DNA of 64,000 bases, taken from assembly GCA_964619955.1 (NCBI GenBank), contig CAZUJF010000030.1, positions 1-64,000 on the forward strand, in the 5' to 3' direction. The position numbers and the translations under genes are program-made. Shown in pieces: positions 1-9,241 of this stretch (within the stretch, counting starts at the first letter, position 1; every line of letters starts with the position of its first letter). This stretch comes from JACQFK01 sp964619955. GTDB taxonomy: Bacteria > Planctomycetota > MHYJ01 > JACPRB01. The notes under the pieces were generated by a model. The model made no database searches. It had not been told where the DNA came from and saw nothing but the letters and a program-made list of their open reading frames with translations.

Positions 1-1
1 C

Positions 2-718
2 GGAAGTGTCAACTTAACTTCGGCCCAGAATGTCTCACTAATTCGGTCGGCGACAACGGTCTACAACAACTGTATTCTTTACACAGGCCAGAGGCATGAC
101 GCCGAAGCTGGAATGTTTCAGTATAGAACTCGGAGTTACTCGGCAAGCCTTGGACGATTCACGAATCGCAATCCCTGGGGGTACATACAGGGAAGGTTGA
201 ATCTTTACGACTATTGCTGGATGCGTCCGACTATCTCAAGCGAGCCTTTTAGCTATGGGATGTACAACGGTGCGCCGAATGCGGCACCTCCTGCTACACC
301 ACCTAACACTCCATTAGAGGACGAGCTTGAAAAGCAAGCGAAGGCGAATTCGGAAAAGAGGTCAAAAGAGGGAGGGGGCTGGAAGGGCATTGTTGAGGCG
401 GATACTTCCTTTACAAATGAGGTTAAGTCGCTGATCGGCGATTGGAAGCCGCTGAAGAACGATTGCGGAGAATGTAAGAGATATGGGGAGAGGCGTTACA
501 TGGGGGCAAGTCTTCGGAAATTCTGCGAGTGTATGCCCAATGACCAATGGAGCCAAGAAGTCAGAGGCTGCCTCGCGCAGATGGACAAGGCCAATGTTCG
601 TACGGATCTTGCGCATAGTATCTGCTACAGGCTTGCCGATAGGCTTGACTATACAGCGCAGGGCATGCTGACGCCCTATCTGTTGTGGTGTTGGCTGACG
701 GGTTCGTTGTGGAATTAG
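2..718 (+). CDS. Rhs/YD-repeat protein, C-terminal end (5' truncated by window edge)
   Basis: The frame is open from base 2, so only the last ~238 residues are seen. Before the first ATG (113) it reads YTGQRHDAEAGMFQYRTRSY and then ASLGRFTNRNPWGY and LNLYDY. This is the conserved Rhs core ('YDxExGLYYxRxRYYxPxLGRFxxxDP'), so ATG 113 is internal and not a start. After the core comes a ~170-residue variable tail with a cluster of Cys residues (CGEC, CEC and two single Cys near residues 380-620 of the DNA window) and a hydrophobic end. In Rhs proteins this position holds a polymorphic tip, often a toxin. I recognise no catalytic motif in this one. It is followed after 3 nt by a small membrane protein gene. 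Confidence 0.8.
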   Translation, partial: GSVNLTSAQNVSLIRSATTVYNNCILYTGQRHDAEAGMFQYRTRSYSASLGRFTNRNPWGYIQGRLNLYDYCWMRPTISSEPFSYGMYNGAPNAAPPATPPNTPLEDELEKQAKANSEKRSKEGGGWKGIVEADTSFTNEVKSLIGDWKPLKNDCGECKRYGERRYMGASLRKFCECMPNDQWSQEVRGCLAQMDKANVRTDLAHSICYRLADRLDYTAQGMLTPYLLWCWLTGSLWN

Positions 719-721
719 TGT

Positions 722-1063
722 ATGCGAACTCCCTTCCTCGCAGCTCTACGGGGTGCACTGATGGCGGAGGTAGGATATAGTGCTACGAGGATCGTAATCG
801 TCAGCCATTTGTGTGTGCTTGGGCTTAGTCAGATTATTGCGTGTTTGATTATTGATGTTAGGTATAACGCTTATTATCTACATGGCATCGTTGCCTTAAT
901 GCGAATAGTTGCCATGTTCATGTGGGGCTTTGGGGCGTGCCTCTTGGTGATGGAACGACCACGAGGTTTCTTAGGCTGGCTGTCCTGGGGGTGGGTGCTA
1001 GGGGTCGCTTGCCTGTATGCGTGGTCGTTCTGGCGGTTTGGGAGATTTGTTGCGCTGTGGTGA
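722..1063 (+). CDS. Small multi-pass membrane protein, possible immunity partner of the Rhs tip
   Basis: It encodes 113 residues with about three hydrophobic segments (roughly residues 23-45, 55-78 and 83-103) and no recognised domain. ATG 722 follows the Rhs stop codon by 3 nt but has no ribosome binding site of its own. An in-frame ATG at 761 has a GGGG stretch at 750-753 and would give 100 residues, so either start is possible, with coupling favouring 722. Position directly behind a variable Rhs C-terminus is typical of immunity genes, but the role is inferred from position only. Base composition is clearly lower in GC than the genes that follow (19 of 60 G+C at 841-900), as expected of an exchanged tip module. 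Confidence 0.6.
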   Translation: MRTPFLAALRGALMAEVGYSATRIVIVSHLCVLGLSQIIACLIIDVRYNAYYLHGIVALMRIVAMFMWGFGACLLVMERPRGFLGWLSWGWVLGVACLYAWSFWRFGRFVALW

Positions 1064-1276
1064 GACCTTACATGCGCAAGTGTCATGGATGAGGGTGCAG
1101 TGTTCCAAAATGCGATCGGATGTTCGCGAGACCTCTTGGAAGTGGTGGTTTAGGAACCTTTCGAGGCGATCTTTGCATCGGACGGCTCTGGGCAGCAGGG
1201 CCGCTGTGAGAAATCAATTGTCGATGCCCATGGGGCGCGTTGCATTGGATGACGCAGGCTTAAAAATCCGTGTGGC

Positions 1277-4200
1277 TCAGGGATTGCTGACCCGCACCGT
1301 CACCGGCGCACTGGTCGTCTGGAAATTCCACAGGTCCGTCGCCCGGGCCGTGAAGACGTGCTCCCCCGGCAGGTAGGGGATGGACGACCAGAGGAGCTCG
1401 TAGGGCGCCTGGTAGTCGGTGCCCAGGGACAGACCGTCGACGAAAAACTCCACCTTCCAGAGACCCCGGTCGTCCGCCGCGTCCGCCCTCAGGCTGACGA
1501 GACCGGAGACCTCCTGCAGCGGCGCGGGCGTGACGATCGACACCGTCGGAGGCGTGGTGTCGTCCGAGAGGTAGAGGACTTCGATCTCCATGTCGAAGGC
1601 CAAGTCGTTGCTCGTCGGGCCGGACTGATGCACGTCGACCGCGACGACGTTGCGGCCGATCTGCGGCTGCCACTGCCAGGGCTCCAGGATGAACTCCTCG
1701 TAAACCAGGCCGGCCTCGCGGTCGGAATACGCCGGGGTCCCGTATTCGGCGTCCGCATTCGATGAGAACACCGTGCCGCCGTTGATCTGCAGGGAGAAAC
1801 CGTCGTCGTAGAGCACCCGGATTTTGATCTGCCGGAGCGGGAGCCCGACCGGATAGTCGAAGTCCTTGCGGAACAGCGTCGTCAGGCGCCGGTTCAGCGG
1901 GTCCGGCCCGAACCTCACCTTCGTGGCGATGTAGGGCTCGCCGTAGCCGAGCGGGGCGGGCCCGGTTCTCCAGGTGCTGTCGTTGAATTCCGGCAGGACC
2001 CAGTCGTAGCCCGGATCGATCCCGTTGTCCCGGTACTTCCAGACGGATTGCTTCGGGAGGAGGATCTGGCTGGCCAGCACTTCGTTGTTGGTGAGGTACA
2101 CGGCGGGCAGGCTGGTCGTGACGTTGCCGGCGTCGTCGGTCGCCACCACGGTGATCGCGTGCGGGCCGTTGGGCACCGTGCGCGTGTCCCAGGAGAATGG
2201 CTCGTTGAACGTGAAGGCGGAATCCCGCACGGAAACGGCCACGCCGTCGACGAGGATCTCCACCCGGGACAGGATGAAATCGTCGGACACCTGCGGGTAC
2301 AGGACGACCGGGTAGACGCCGCCCACCACCGGCGGGGGATTGGGGATGGGCATCGAGATGACGGGGGTCCGCGTGTCGGCGACGATGTCGATTTGAGCGG
2401 TCAGCTCGGCATCGAAGATCAGATCGGTGCTGGAGGTGGAATCCTGATGCACCTCGATGGCGAGCCAGTGGGTCCCGTTCAGAGTGCTGAGCGGCAGATC
2501 GAAGGACTGGTAGAGGCCGTCCTCCGCACGGTCGCCCAGCGCGGGCGTCAGGGGGTTGGGATAACCTTCCGGCATGTTTCCTGAGGCGACCAGGTTCCCA
2601 TCGAGGAAGGCCGCGAAACCATCGTCATAACGGACCTTCAGGGTCAGTTTGCGCAACGGATACCCGTTGCCCAGGTAGAACGGGCGGCTGAAATAGGCGG
2701 TCATGGGCCGGTTGTCGGGGTCCGGGCCCTGCGAGATCGTCGTGCCCAGCCCGGGGAACCCGTAGCCCAGCGGTCCGGGGCCGCGAGGCGTGACCGGGAT
2801 CACCCCGTACGGCCAGTTGTATCCGGGAGGCGTTCCCTGGTCGGCATAGGCCCATTCCGACTGGCGGGGGATCAGCGTCACGTCCTTGGGGGCGGCGCGC
2901 GTCACGGTGAGGACGTCCGTGGCGGTGAATCCGTTGCCGTCCGTCGCCGTGACCGTGATCCGGTTCGCGCCCAGGACCAGGGCGACGGGGAAGGACCAGA
3001 GCGTGATCCCGGAGGCCAGGCCGGACTGGTTGGTGGTCTCGTTGCGCCAGGACACCGAAAGGATGCCGTCGTCGTCGCCCGCGGAGCCGGACACCGTCAG
3101 CGACGGCGTGAACACCGTGATCGAATCCCAGCTGGTGGGGCCCGTGATCGACACGGAGGGCGGCGAGGTCCGGTCGATGCGGGTGATGAACGCGTCCCCC
3201 GAGGCGATCGGGCTGGAGTCGAAGCCGCGCGGACCCTGGAAGTCGCCGGAGCTGGTGAAGCCGGTCACGATCGCGCGACCCTGGCCGTCGATGGCGATGG
3301 CGTTCGCCTCGTCCCAGCCCCAGCCGCCCAGGGCCATCGACCAGTGGAGTTTGTCGCCGGCGGCCGCGATCTTCACGACGTAGGCGTCCTGGCCCGTCCG
3401 GCCGTACGGCGCGCCGGCCAGCGGGAAGTCCCCGGAATGCGTGGTGCCGGTCACGAAGACGTTGCCGGCGGCGTCGAGCGCCAGGCCGGTCGCCGTTTCA
3501 TCCCAGCCGCCTCCGACGAGGGCCGACCACTCGACCCGGTCGCCGGCGGGCGGCACCTTCATGACGAACATGTCCGCCGAGTTGCCGTTGCGGGGCGGCG
3601 CCAGGTTCAGCGTCGCCACGAAGTCCGGGGATTTCGTGGTCCCCGCCAGATAGGTGTTCTTCGCCGCGTCGACCTTAAGGGCGCTGATGGCGTCGGAGTT
3701 CGATCCTCCGATCAGGGAGGACCAGACCAGAGAGCCGCCGTTGGCGGCAAGTTTGCTCAGGAATCCGTCGGTGCTCCCCCCGTGATAGGCGGGTCCGAAG
3801 CCGTTCTTGACCGGGAAGTCCGCGGACCCCGTGAGACCGGCGGCGTACACGTTGAACGAGGCGTCCACCGCCAGGGCCTGGGTGGTTTCCCCTCCGGAGC
3901 CGCCGAGGAACGTGGACCAGACGATCTTTGTTCCGGCGGCGTTGATCTTCGTGACGTAGGCCTCGCTCGCGCCCGCAAAGGTCTTGTCGAAGCCCGTCGC
4001 CGGGAAGTCGGCCGAGGTGGTATGGCCGCCGACATAAGCGTTGCCGTTCGAGTCCACCGCCAGGGCTCTCAAGATCTCGGAGCCGGACCCGCCGACAAAC
4101 GTCGACCAGAGCAGGGATCTTCCGTTCGCTGCGATCTTGGCGAGGAACCCTTCGCCGGAGGCGCCGGCGGCGCGCAGGGGGGCCTGCAGGGGGAAGTCGC

Positions 4201-6655
4201 TTGAATAGGTGTCGCCGCCCACGTAGACCCGGCGGGAGGCGTCGAGGGCGATGGTCCAGGCGGAGTCGTCCAGGGATCCGCCGAGGTAGCTGGACCAGAG
4301 GATCGCCGACCCGCTGGCGGCGATCTTCGACACGAAGGCGTCTTTCTGCGCGCCTACGGCGTCGAAGGCGCCCGGGGTCGCGGGGAAGTCGAGCGCCCAG
4401 GTCTCCCCGGCCACGTAGATGTTGCCGTCGGCGTCCAGCGCCACGGCGCGGGCGCTGTCATCGGCGGGTTTGCTCTGGCCTCCGAGGAAGGTCCCCCAGG
4501 CCAGGGTCGTGCCGTCGGCGTTGAAGCGCACGATGAAGCCGTCGGTGTCGGCGCCCAGCGTCGTGTCGTACGCGCCCGGCGTCACCGGGAAATCGGCCGA
4601 GGCGGTCTGGCCCACCACCACCGCTTCACCGCTCAGCGTGGCCGCGATGCCCCAGCCCTTCTGCCAGTTGGACCCGGTCAGCAGCGACGCCCAGGACAGG
4701 GCTCCGGCGGAGCCGTATCTCGCTACGAAGGCGTTCTCCACCCCGGCCCACGGGGTGCCGAGGCCGCCCTGGAGCGGGAAGTCCGCCGAACTGGTGAAGC
4801 CCGTGACGAAGACGCCGTCCGAGCCGTCCAGGGCGATGCTTCTCGCTTCGTCGACGGCGCCCCCTCCGAGGCAGGTCGACCACGCCAGGGTGGAGCCGTT
4901 CGCCGAGAGGCGGGCGACGAAGGCGTCCTTCACGCCCGAGAAGACTCGGGCTCCGGCTCCGATGGCGGGGAAGTCCGAGGAATAGGTCCATCCCGTCACA
5001 CAGGGTTCGCCCTGCGTGTTGACGGCGAGGCCGGTGATCTCTTCGAGGGAGCTGCCTCCGAGGAACGTCGACCACAGGAGCCGCGAGCCGTCCGGAGGGA
5101 ACTTGCAGACGAAGGCTTCAGGGCCGGCCGGAGTGGAGCGGAAACCTCCGACGATCGGGAAGTCGCCGGAGCTGGTACTGCCGCCGACGATCACGTTGTT
5201 GGACGCGTCCACGTCCACCCCGCGGGCCAGCGCCCCCTGGCTTCCGCCCAGGAACGTGGACCAGCGCAGCGTGGTGCCGTCCCCCGCGATCTTGGTCACG
5301 AACGCGCCCGGCTTCAGGGGCTGGAACGCCGCCCGGAGCGGGAAGTTGGCCGAGTCCGTGGAGCCCACGACGATGACGTCCCCGGCGGAGTCGACGGCGA
5401 GCCCGTAGGCGCTGTCCGAGCCGGAGCCCCCGAGATAGCTGGACCAGACGACCGCGCCCTGGGGGCTCAGTTTTGCGACGAAGGCGTCGCTGCCGCCGCC
5501 CCTGGGGAGGAGGGGGAGGACTTGGGGGAAGCCGTACTGGGTGGTGCCTGACAGGAAGATGTTCCCGGCGGCATCCAGGGCGAGGGCGGGATCGTAGGAG
5601 ACCTGGCCGAGCACGGTCGACCAGAGGAGCGCCGTGCCCGCGGCGTTGATCTTCGTTACGAAGAGGTTGTTGTAGAAGCCATAGGCGGTGGTTTCCCCGA
5701 TGCCCGGGAAATCAGAGGCCGCCGAGTAACCCGTCACGATGATGTTGCCGGCCGCGTCGTACGCGACGGTCTGGGCCATTTCCTGGATCTGATACAGGGG
5801 GTGGGGTTGATGGGCGCCGCCGAGGAAGGAGGTCCATCCGATGACGGGGTCCACCTGCAGGGCCAGGGAGGGATCGTAGGCGCCCAGGGCGATCGCGACG
5901 CCGTCCGACCCGTCGGCGCGGTAGGTCGCCTCGACGTCGACGCGGCCGGTATGGGTGTCCTGCCAGACCTGGAGTCCGCTTTCGCGGAGGATCGAGGTTC
6001 CGGCCGTGATTTGGACGGAGTCGCCCTTGGGCGAGACCTCGACGGACGTGGCGCCTTCGTAGCGGAAGCGCAGGCGGGAGGCGTCGGATCCGGGGGCGAC
6101 GCTCAGTTCGTAGTGGACGCCGCGGGGGCGGGACTGCACCCGCATCTCGACGCCGGGGAGGACGTCGCGATAGCGGAGGGCGGTCGCGGCCTGGGTCTGC
6201 GAACGCCAGGTTTCCTGCGGGCCGCTGAACGAGCTGATCGCGGCTTCGGACGTGGTGAGCACCTCGGGCTCGACGGGGCGGGCGCCCGCGAGCCCCCACT
6301 GGACCCCCCAGCCTTTCCGGGTGGCGGGATCGACGAGGGCGAAGCCGATGCCGCGGGCGTTGAAGTGGGCGTTGAGGGGGCCGTCGCGCAGGACGAAGCG
6401 GGTGTCCCCGCCCGCCGGGACGGCGGCGATGAGCGGCGCGAGGGAGGCGATCTTCGTGCGGGCGGCGGCATCGGCGGCCGAAGCGTCCCGGGAAGGAGCG
6501 GGGCGTGTGAGAGCGGAGTTCCGGGGCTGCTCCTCCGGGGCGGCCGGGTGAGGGCGCTCAGCGTCCGGCCCGGGCGGCGTCCCGGGGCGCAGACCCACGG
6601 CGAGCAGCGCCGCCAGGAGGAACGATGCAAGCAGGGTCCGGCGGAGGATGTTCAT
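1277..6655 (-). CDS. Secreted SBBP beta-propeller repeat protein with Ig-like and jelly-roll-like domains
   Basis: It encodes 1,792 residues. ATG 6655 is chosen because it has GAGGGAG six nt upstream and is followed directly by a signal peptide (RRTLLASFLLAALLAVGL); the frame stays open to 6709. Residues ~80-270 match the N-terminal domain that usually precedes SBBP repeats. From ~274 to ~1160 there are 14 tandem ~63-residue SBBP units, each starting WSTFLGG-like and containing DAxGNVYVxGxTxSxDFP. Then come an Ig-like domain and two copies of a module beginning 'LLPKQSxWKYxDxGxxPGYxW' with an RYDDGF/LYDDGF core, each followed by an Ig-like domain ending in a VxVSN-like tail. It is presumably extracellular and structural or adhesive. 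No enzyme motif or sorting signal is visible at the C-terminus. Confidence 0.85.
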   Translation of the reverse strand: MNILRRTLLASFLLAALLAVGLRPGTPPGPDAERPHPAAPEEQPRNSALTRPAPSRDASAADAAARTKIASLAPLIAAVPAGGDTRFVLRDGPLNAHFNARGIGFALVDPATRKGWGVQWGLAGARPVEPEVLTTSEAAISSFSGPQETWRSQTQAATALRYRDVLPGVEMRVQSRPRGVHYELSVAPGSDASRLRFRYEGATSVEVSPKGDSVQITAGTSILRESGLQVWQDTHTGRVDVEATYRADGSDGVAIALGAYDPSLALQVDPVIGWTSFLGGAHQPHPLYQIQEMAQTVAYDAAGNIIVTGYSAASDFPGIGETTAYGFYNNLFVTKINAAGTALLWSTVLGQVSYDPALALDAAGNIFLSGTTQYGFPQVLPLLPRGGGSDAFVAKLSPQGAVVWSSYLGGSGSDSAYGLAVDSAGDVIVVGSTDSANFPLRAAFQPLKPGAFVTKIAGDGTTLRWSTFLGGSQGALARGVDVDASNNVIVGGSTSSGDFPIVGGFRSTPAGPEAFVCKFPPDGSRLLWSTFLGGSSLEEITGLAVNTQGEPCVTGWTYSSDFPAIGAGARVFSGVKDAFVARLSANGSTLAWSTCLGGGAVDEARSIALDGSDGVFVTGFTSSADFPLQGGLGTPWAGVENAFVARYGSAGALSWASLLTGSNWQKGWGIAATLSGEAVVVGQTASADFPVTPGAYDTTLGADTDGFIVRFNADGTTLAWGTFLGGQSKPADDSARAVALDADGNIYVAGETWALDFPATPGAFDAVGAQKDAFVSKIAASGSAILWSSYLGGSLDDSAWTIALDASRRVYVGGDTYSSDFPLQAPLRAAGASGEGFLAKIAANGRSLLWSTFVGGSGSEILRALAVDSNGNAYVGGHTTSADFPATGFDKTFAGASEAYVTKINAAGTKIVWSTFLGGSGGETTQALAVDASFNVYAAGLTGSADFPVKNGFGPAYHGGSTDGFLSKLAANGGSLVWSSLIGGSNSDAISALKVDAAKNTYLAGTTKSPDFVATLNLAPPRNGNSADMFVMKVPPAGDRVEWSALVGGGWDETATGLALDAAGNVFVTGTTHSGDFPLAGAPYGRTGQDAYVVKIAAAGDKLHWSMALGGWGWDEANAIAIDGQGRAIVTGFTSSGDFQGPRGFDSSPIASGDAFITRIDRTSPPSVSITGPTSWDSITVFTPSLTVSGSAGDDDGILSVSWRNETTNQSGLASGITLWSFPVALVLGANRITVTATDGNGFTATDVLTVTRAAPKDVTLIPRQSEWAYADQGTPPGYNWPYGVIPVTPRGPGPLGYGFPGLGTTISQGPDPDNRPMTAYFSRPFYLGNGYPLRKLTLKVRYDDGFAAFLDGNLVASGNMPEGYPNPLTPALGDRAEDGLYQSFDLPLSTLNGTHWLAIEVHQDSTSSTDLIFDAELTAQIDIVADTRTPVISMPIPNPPPVVGGVYPVVLYPQVSDDFILSRVEILVDGVAVSVRDSAFTFNEPFSWDTRTVPNGPHAITVVATDDAGNVTTSLPAVYLTNNEVLASQILLPKQSVWKYRDNGIDPGYDWVLPEFNDSTWRTGPAPLGYGEPYIATKVRFGPDPLNRRLTTLFRKDFDYPVGLPLRQIKIRVLYDDGFSLQINGGTVFSSNADAEYGTPAYSDREAGLVYEEFILEPWQWQPQIGRNVVAVDVHQSGPTSNDLAFDMEIEVLYLSDDTTPPTVSIVTPAPLQEVSGLVSLRADAADDRGLWKVEFFVDGLSLGTDYQAPYELLWSSIPYLPGEHVFTARATDLWNFQTTSAPVTVRVSNP

Positions 6656-6681
6656 GGGTGCTCCCTCTCTTAAGTGAGGGG

Positions 6682-6718
6682 ATTCTGACATGAACGGAAC
6701 TGAATTCAATATTATTTG
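6682..6718 (-). promoter_or_regulatory. Putative promoter and shared AT-rich motif upstream of the SBBP gene
   Basis: Reading the minus strand, TTGAAT (6704-6709) and CAGAAT (6682-6687) are separated by 16 nt and would start transcription about 20 nt before the SBBP start codon. Just upstream and partly overlapping, 6706-6718 carries a 13-mer (plus strand TCAATATTATTTG) that occurs again at 11180-11192 upstream of another minus-strand secreted protein gene. Confidence 0.4.
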
Positions 6719-6746
6719 TCTGTCTGTCTGGCGGGCTGGGGGGGCT

Positions 6747-7196
6747 TCAGCGGAGCTTCTTGCCCTGGCCGCTGAGCGGACTCAGGATCAGCCGGCTGAA
6801 GTGGATGCGGGAATCGAAGGCCCCGACGAAGAGCAGGCGGTTGTCTTTGCCGGCATAGGCAGGACTGGGGGACAGGCGGCTGTAGGGGCCCGGGAAGGAG
6901 AGGAGCGGCTTGCCGTCGAGGGTCACCGTCACGCCGGACTTGCGGACCGTGGTGATGATCGTGATGGGTCGGCCTTGCGGCGCATGGGTGCCCGGGAGGG
7001 CCGCCGGGCTGCGGTCCAGGAAGATGCCGTCCAGGATATCGAGGCCCGAGCGGCACCCGAGCCCCGGGTAGCTGTCGAGAAGGAGCGCGAACGGGGTGTT
7101 GCCCCTGGCCAGGCCGACCAGGACGGCGTTGTCCCCCTGCCGCCGCTCCGCCATTTCCCTGATGTCACCTTTGAAAACGGAGGGACTGGCTGGCAT
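6747..7196 (-). pseudogene. 5'-truncated LamG-like domain protein remnant
   Basis: The frame reads NAVLVGLARGNTPFALLLDS, then GCRSGLDILDG, VRKSGVTVTLDGKPLLSFPG and ends GQGKKLR. This matches the middle and end of a LamG-like module found intact in the lipoprotein at 18393-19094 and, more distantly, in 9242-11134. The front of the module (the 'GxW...EYDL' part), a signal peptide and any preceding domains are missing. The first ~12 codons overlap the end of the SDR gene in another frame, and the upstream frame is only a shadow of that gene. I read it as a gene remnant cut at about 7165-7170. Expression from a start near 7196 cannot be excluded. Confidence 0.55.
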
Positions 7197-8103
7197 AGAC
7201 TTCGGCGATTCCGGCTTCGAGGGGGCGGGGCAGTGGCCATTCGGGACTGCACCAGACTCGGGATCGGAAGATCAGCCTGGGAGGTTGCCCGGCCGCTTCC
7301 GGTCGCCGGGGAAGGGTCAGGTAGGGACGGGTTCCCGTGATGTGCTTCAGCAGTCCGACGATGCGGGCCACGGAGGCTGCCTGGCCGGAGCAGAGGATCT
7401 TCGTCACGCAGGACCCCGCCGGTTCGCGCTCGAGGCGCTCGAGACACAGCAGGATCCGTTGTGCCGCATCATCGACGTGCAGGAAATCGCGGAGGGTGTC
7501 CATGGGCACGTATATCGCGGCGGGCTTCTTGTGCAGCAGTGCATGGCACAACTCGGAAATGAGATTTCGCCTCTTTGATCCTTCGGGACTGGGGCCATAG
7601 AGATTCGAGATGCGTCCGATGAGACAGGAGACCCCGCTTCGAGTCGAAGCCCAGTGCGTGAGCATTTGTTCCTGCTCCACTTTGAGCCGGCCGTAGGGTG
7701 TAAGCGGAGTGGTCTGGGAACTCTCGTCGATCGCACTACCCCGGGTTCCCGCGTGGACGGCGCCCGCAGAACTTGCGAGGAAGAAGGTTCCGGGGAGTTC
7801 CGCAGCTTCCGAGTCAAGGACGGAAATCAGGAACTTGAACGCTTCGCGCTCGGATTCCAGTTGATCTTCGGGAGAGCTCGGCCCCCCAACTCCGGCACTC
7901 CACAGGATGCGCCAGCGGCTCCGGGTCCGGCGGGCTTCCTCGAGGTAGCCTTTTGCATCCCTGCGGAGCTGGTGGAGGAGGTGCCCTGAATCCTTCCAGG
8001 CGTACGGTGGGGAGGGCCGGGCTCGGCCACCGCCCAAGTGGCGTCGTAGCGAGGATCCCAGAAGACCCCCGCTCCCCAATATCCAGGCTCTGGATTTGAT
8101 CAT
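7165..8103 (-). CDS. NAD-dependent epimerase/dehydratase (SDR family)
   Basis: It encodes 312 residues. ATG 8103 overlaps the stop of the upstream glycosyltransferase as ATGA, and the protein starts MIKSRAWILGSGGLLGSSL, so the Rossmann GxxGxxG is at residues 10-16. An open frame upstream to 8421 is not coding. SSAGAVHAG lies in the usual serine strand position, YGRLK supplies the YxxxK catalytic pair, and 'RDFLHVDDAA' is the conserved motif of extended SDRs. The substrate cannot be told from sequence. Pairing with a polyprenyl-phosphate glycosyltransferase suggests a sugar nucleotide or a lipid-linked sugar. The tail ends at the junction with the truncated LamG-like remnant. Confidence 0.75.
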   Translation of the reverse strand: MIKSRAWILGSGGLLGSSLRRHLGGGRARPSPPYAWKDSGHLLHQLRRDAKGYLEEARRTRSRWRILWSAGVGGPSSPEDQLESEREAFKFLISVLDSEAAELPGTFFLASSAGAVHAGTRGSAIDESSQTTPLTPYGRLKVEQEQMLTHWASTRSGVSCLIGRISNLYGPSPEGSKRRNLISELCHALLHKKPAAIYVPMDTLRDFLHVDDAAQRILLCLERLEREPAGSCVTKILCSGQAASVARIVGLLKHITGTRPYLTLPRRPEAAGQPPRLIFRSRVWCSPEWPLPRPLEAGIAEVYASQSLRFQR

Positions 8104-9095
8104 GGTTTCAGGGGGTTGCGTTGGGGCCTGGCAAGGATCAGATAGGCGGGCTTGCCCATCGCCATGATCAGCGTCAGGCCCAGATATTCGGCCATGATGC
8201 CGAGGCAGCAGATCAGGAGTCCCAATAAAAGGGAGAGCATCGAGAACAGCAGTAATAGAGGTTCGGCCTCTTGCCGGGGTCCGAATCGCTGCCAGAGCGT
8301 GGTTGCCCCCCCGGCCAGACCAAGTCCCGTGACCAGGAGGCCGAGGAGGAGGATGATTCGGAGCGGTCGGGTTCCCGCCGTCAACGTAAGGCGGAAGAAA
8401 TGGACGGCCAACTGGCCCCACGAGTACCCCGAGCCTTCCCGACGCTCCTTTCGGAGGGTGATGGGGACGGCGCCGGCGTGGGATGCCACCCAGGAGAGGG
8501 CTACATCCAGGTACACCCCGTGCCCACAGTAGGCAGCCAGGCTCCGGGCGAGGTCGCCCCGCACTAGGCGGAAGCTGTGAGCGTTACGGGGGAATTCACG
8601 TCCCACGATGAGATGGGATGCGCGCTTGGCCAGATACGAGAGGATGTTCCGAAGGAACCGGTGCGGGGGCGGATTCGTCGGACTGGCGTAAATCAAGGGG
8701 GCATTTCCCGAGAGGGCGCCATCCAGCAGGCGGGCGACATCGGCGGGGTCGTGCTGGCCGTCCTCGTCGAGGGTGGCAATCCATTCGGCGGATGAGGACG
8801 CCATGCCGGCCAGCGTGGCCGCGTGCTGCCCGAAGTTTCGCGAGAGCCAGATGGGACGGATGAAGGGGTGCTTCGCCTCCAGCCGCTGGATCACCTCGTC
8901 GGAGCGGTCCCGGGCGCCGTCGTGGACCAGGATCAGCTCGGTGAGGACGAAGGGGACGCCTCCAGGGGTCCGCCCCCGGTCGGCCAGCGCGACGATCTCC
9001 TCGACCAAGGTGTCCAGGGTCTGCTCACCCAGATAGACGGGAACCACGATCCCCAGCTCCAGCGGGGTTGGGGACTCCTCAGGCCGGCTCGTCAT
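8100..9095 (-). CDS. Family 2 glycosyltransferase, polyprenyl-phosphate type (DPM1/GtrB-like)
   Basis: It encodes 331 residues. ATG 9095 has AGGA eight nt upstream. The N-terminal GT-A domain shows VVPVYLGEQTLD, then SRNFGQHAATLAGM and LDEDGQHDP, the signature of enzymes that move a sugar from a nucleotide to dolichyl or undecaprenyl phosphate on the cytoplasmic face of the membrane. Two C-terminal membrane segments (about residues 225-255 and 270-300) complete the GtrB/DPM-like layout. The gene is translationally coupled to the SDR enzyme behind it. The lipid-linked sugars it makes are the usual donors for GT-C membrane transferases, which fits the GT-C-like genes nearby. Confidence 0.8.
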   Translation of the reverse strand: MTSRPEESPTPLELGIVVPVYLGEQTLDTLVEEIVALADRGRTPGGVPFVLTELILVHDGARDRSDEVIQRLEAKHPFIRPIWLSRNFGQHAATLAGMASSSAEWIATLDEDGQHDPADVARLLDGALSGNAPLIYASPTNPPPHRFLRNILSYLAKRASHLIVGREFPRNAHSFRLVRGDLARSLAAYCGHGVYLDVALSWVASHAGAVPITLRKERREGSGYSWGQLAVHFFRLTLTAGTRPLRIILLLGLLVTGLGLAGGATTLWQRFGPRQEAEPLLLLFSMLSLLLGLLICCLGIMAEYLGLTLIMAMGKPAYLILARPQRNPLKP

Positions 9096-9241
9096 GATCC
9101 AATTCCTGCAATCAATTGACGAGGTGGATAGTACCCACTGGAAAAGCAATCCTCAGGACTTTGTTGCTCGGGTGTAAGACATATATCGCGCCAGGCCTAG
9201 ATCAAATCTCGCCCGGAAAGAGCCCACGGGGGCAGCCGCTA

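Noticed and set aside
3175..5836. Regularly spaced repeats that might be a CRISPR or satellite array
   Set aside because: The ~190-nt periodicity is the SBBP protein repeat within one gene; the DNA units are diverged and have no CRISPR spacing.
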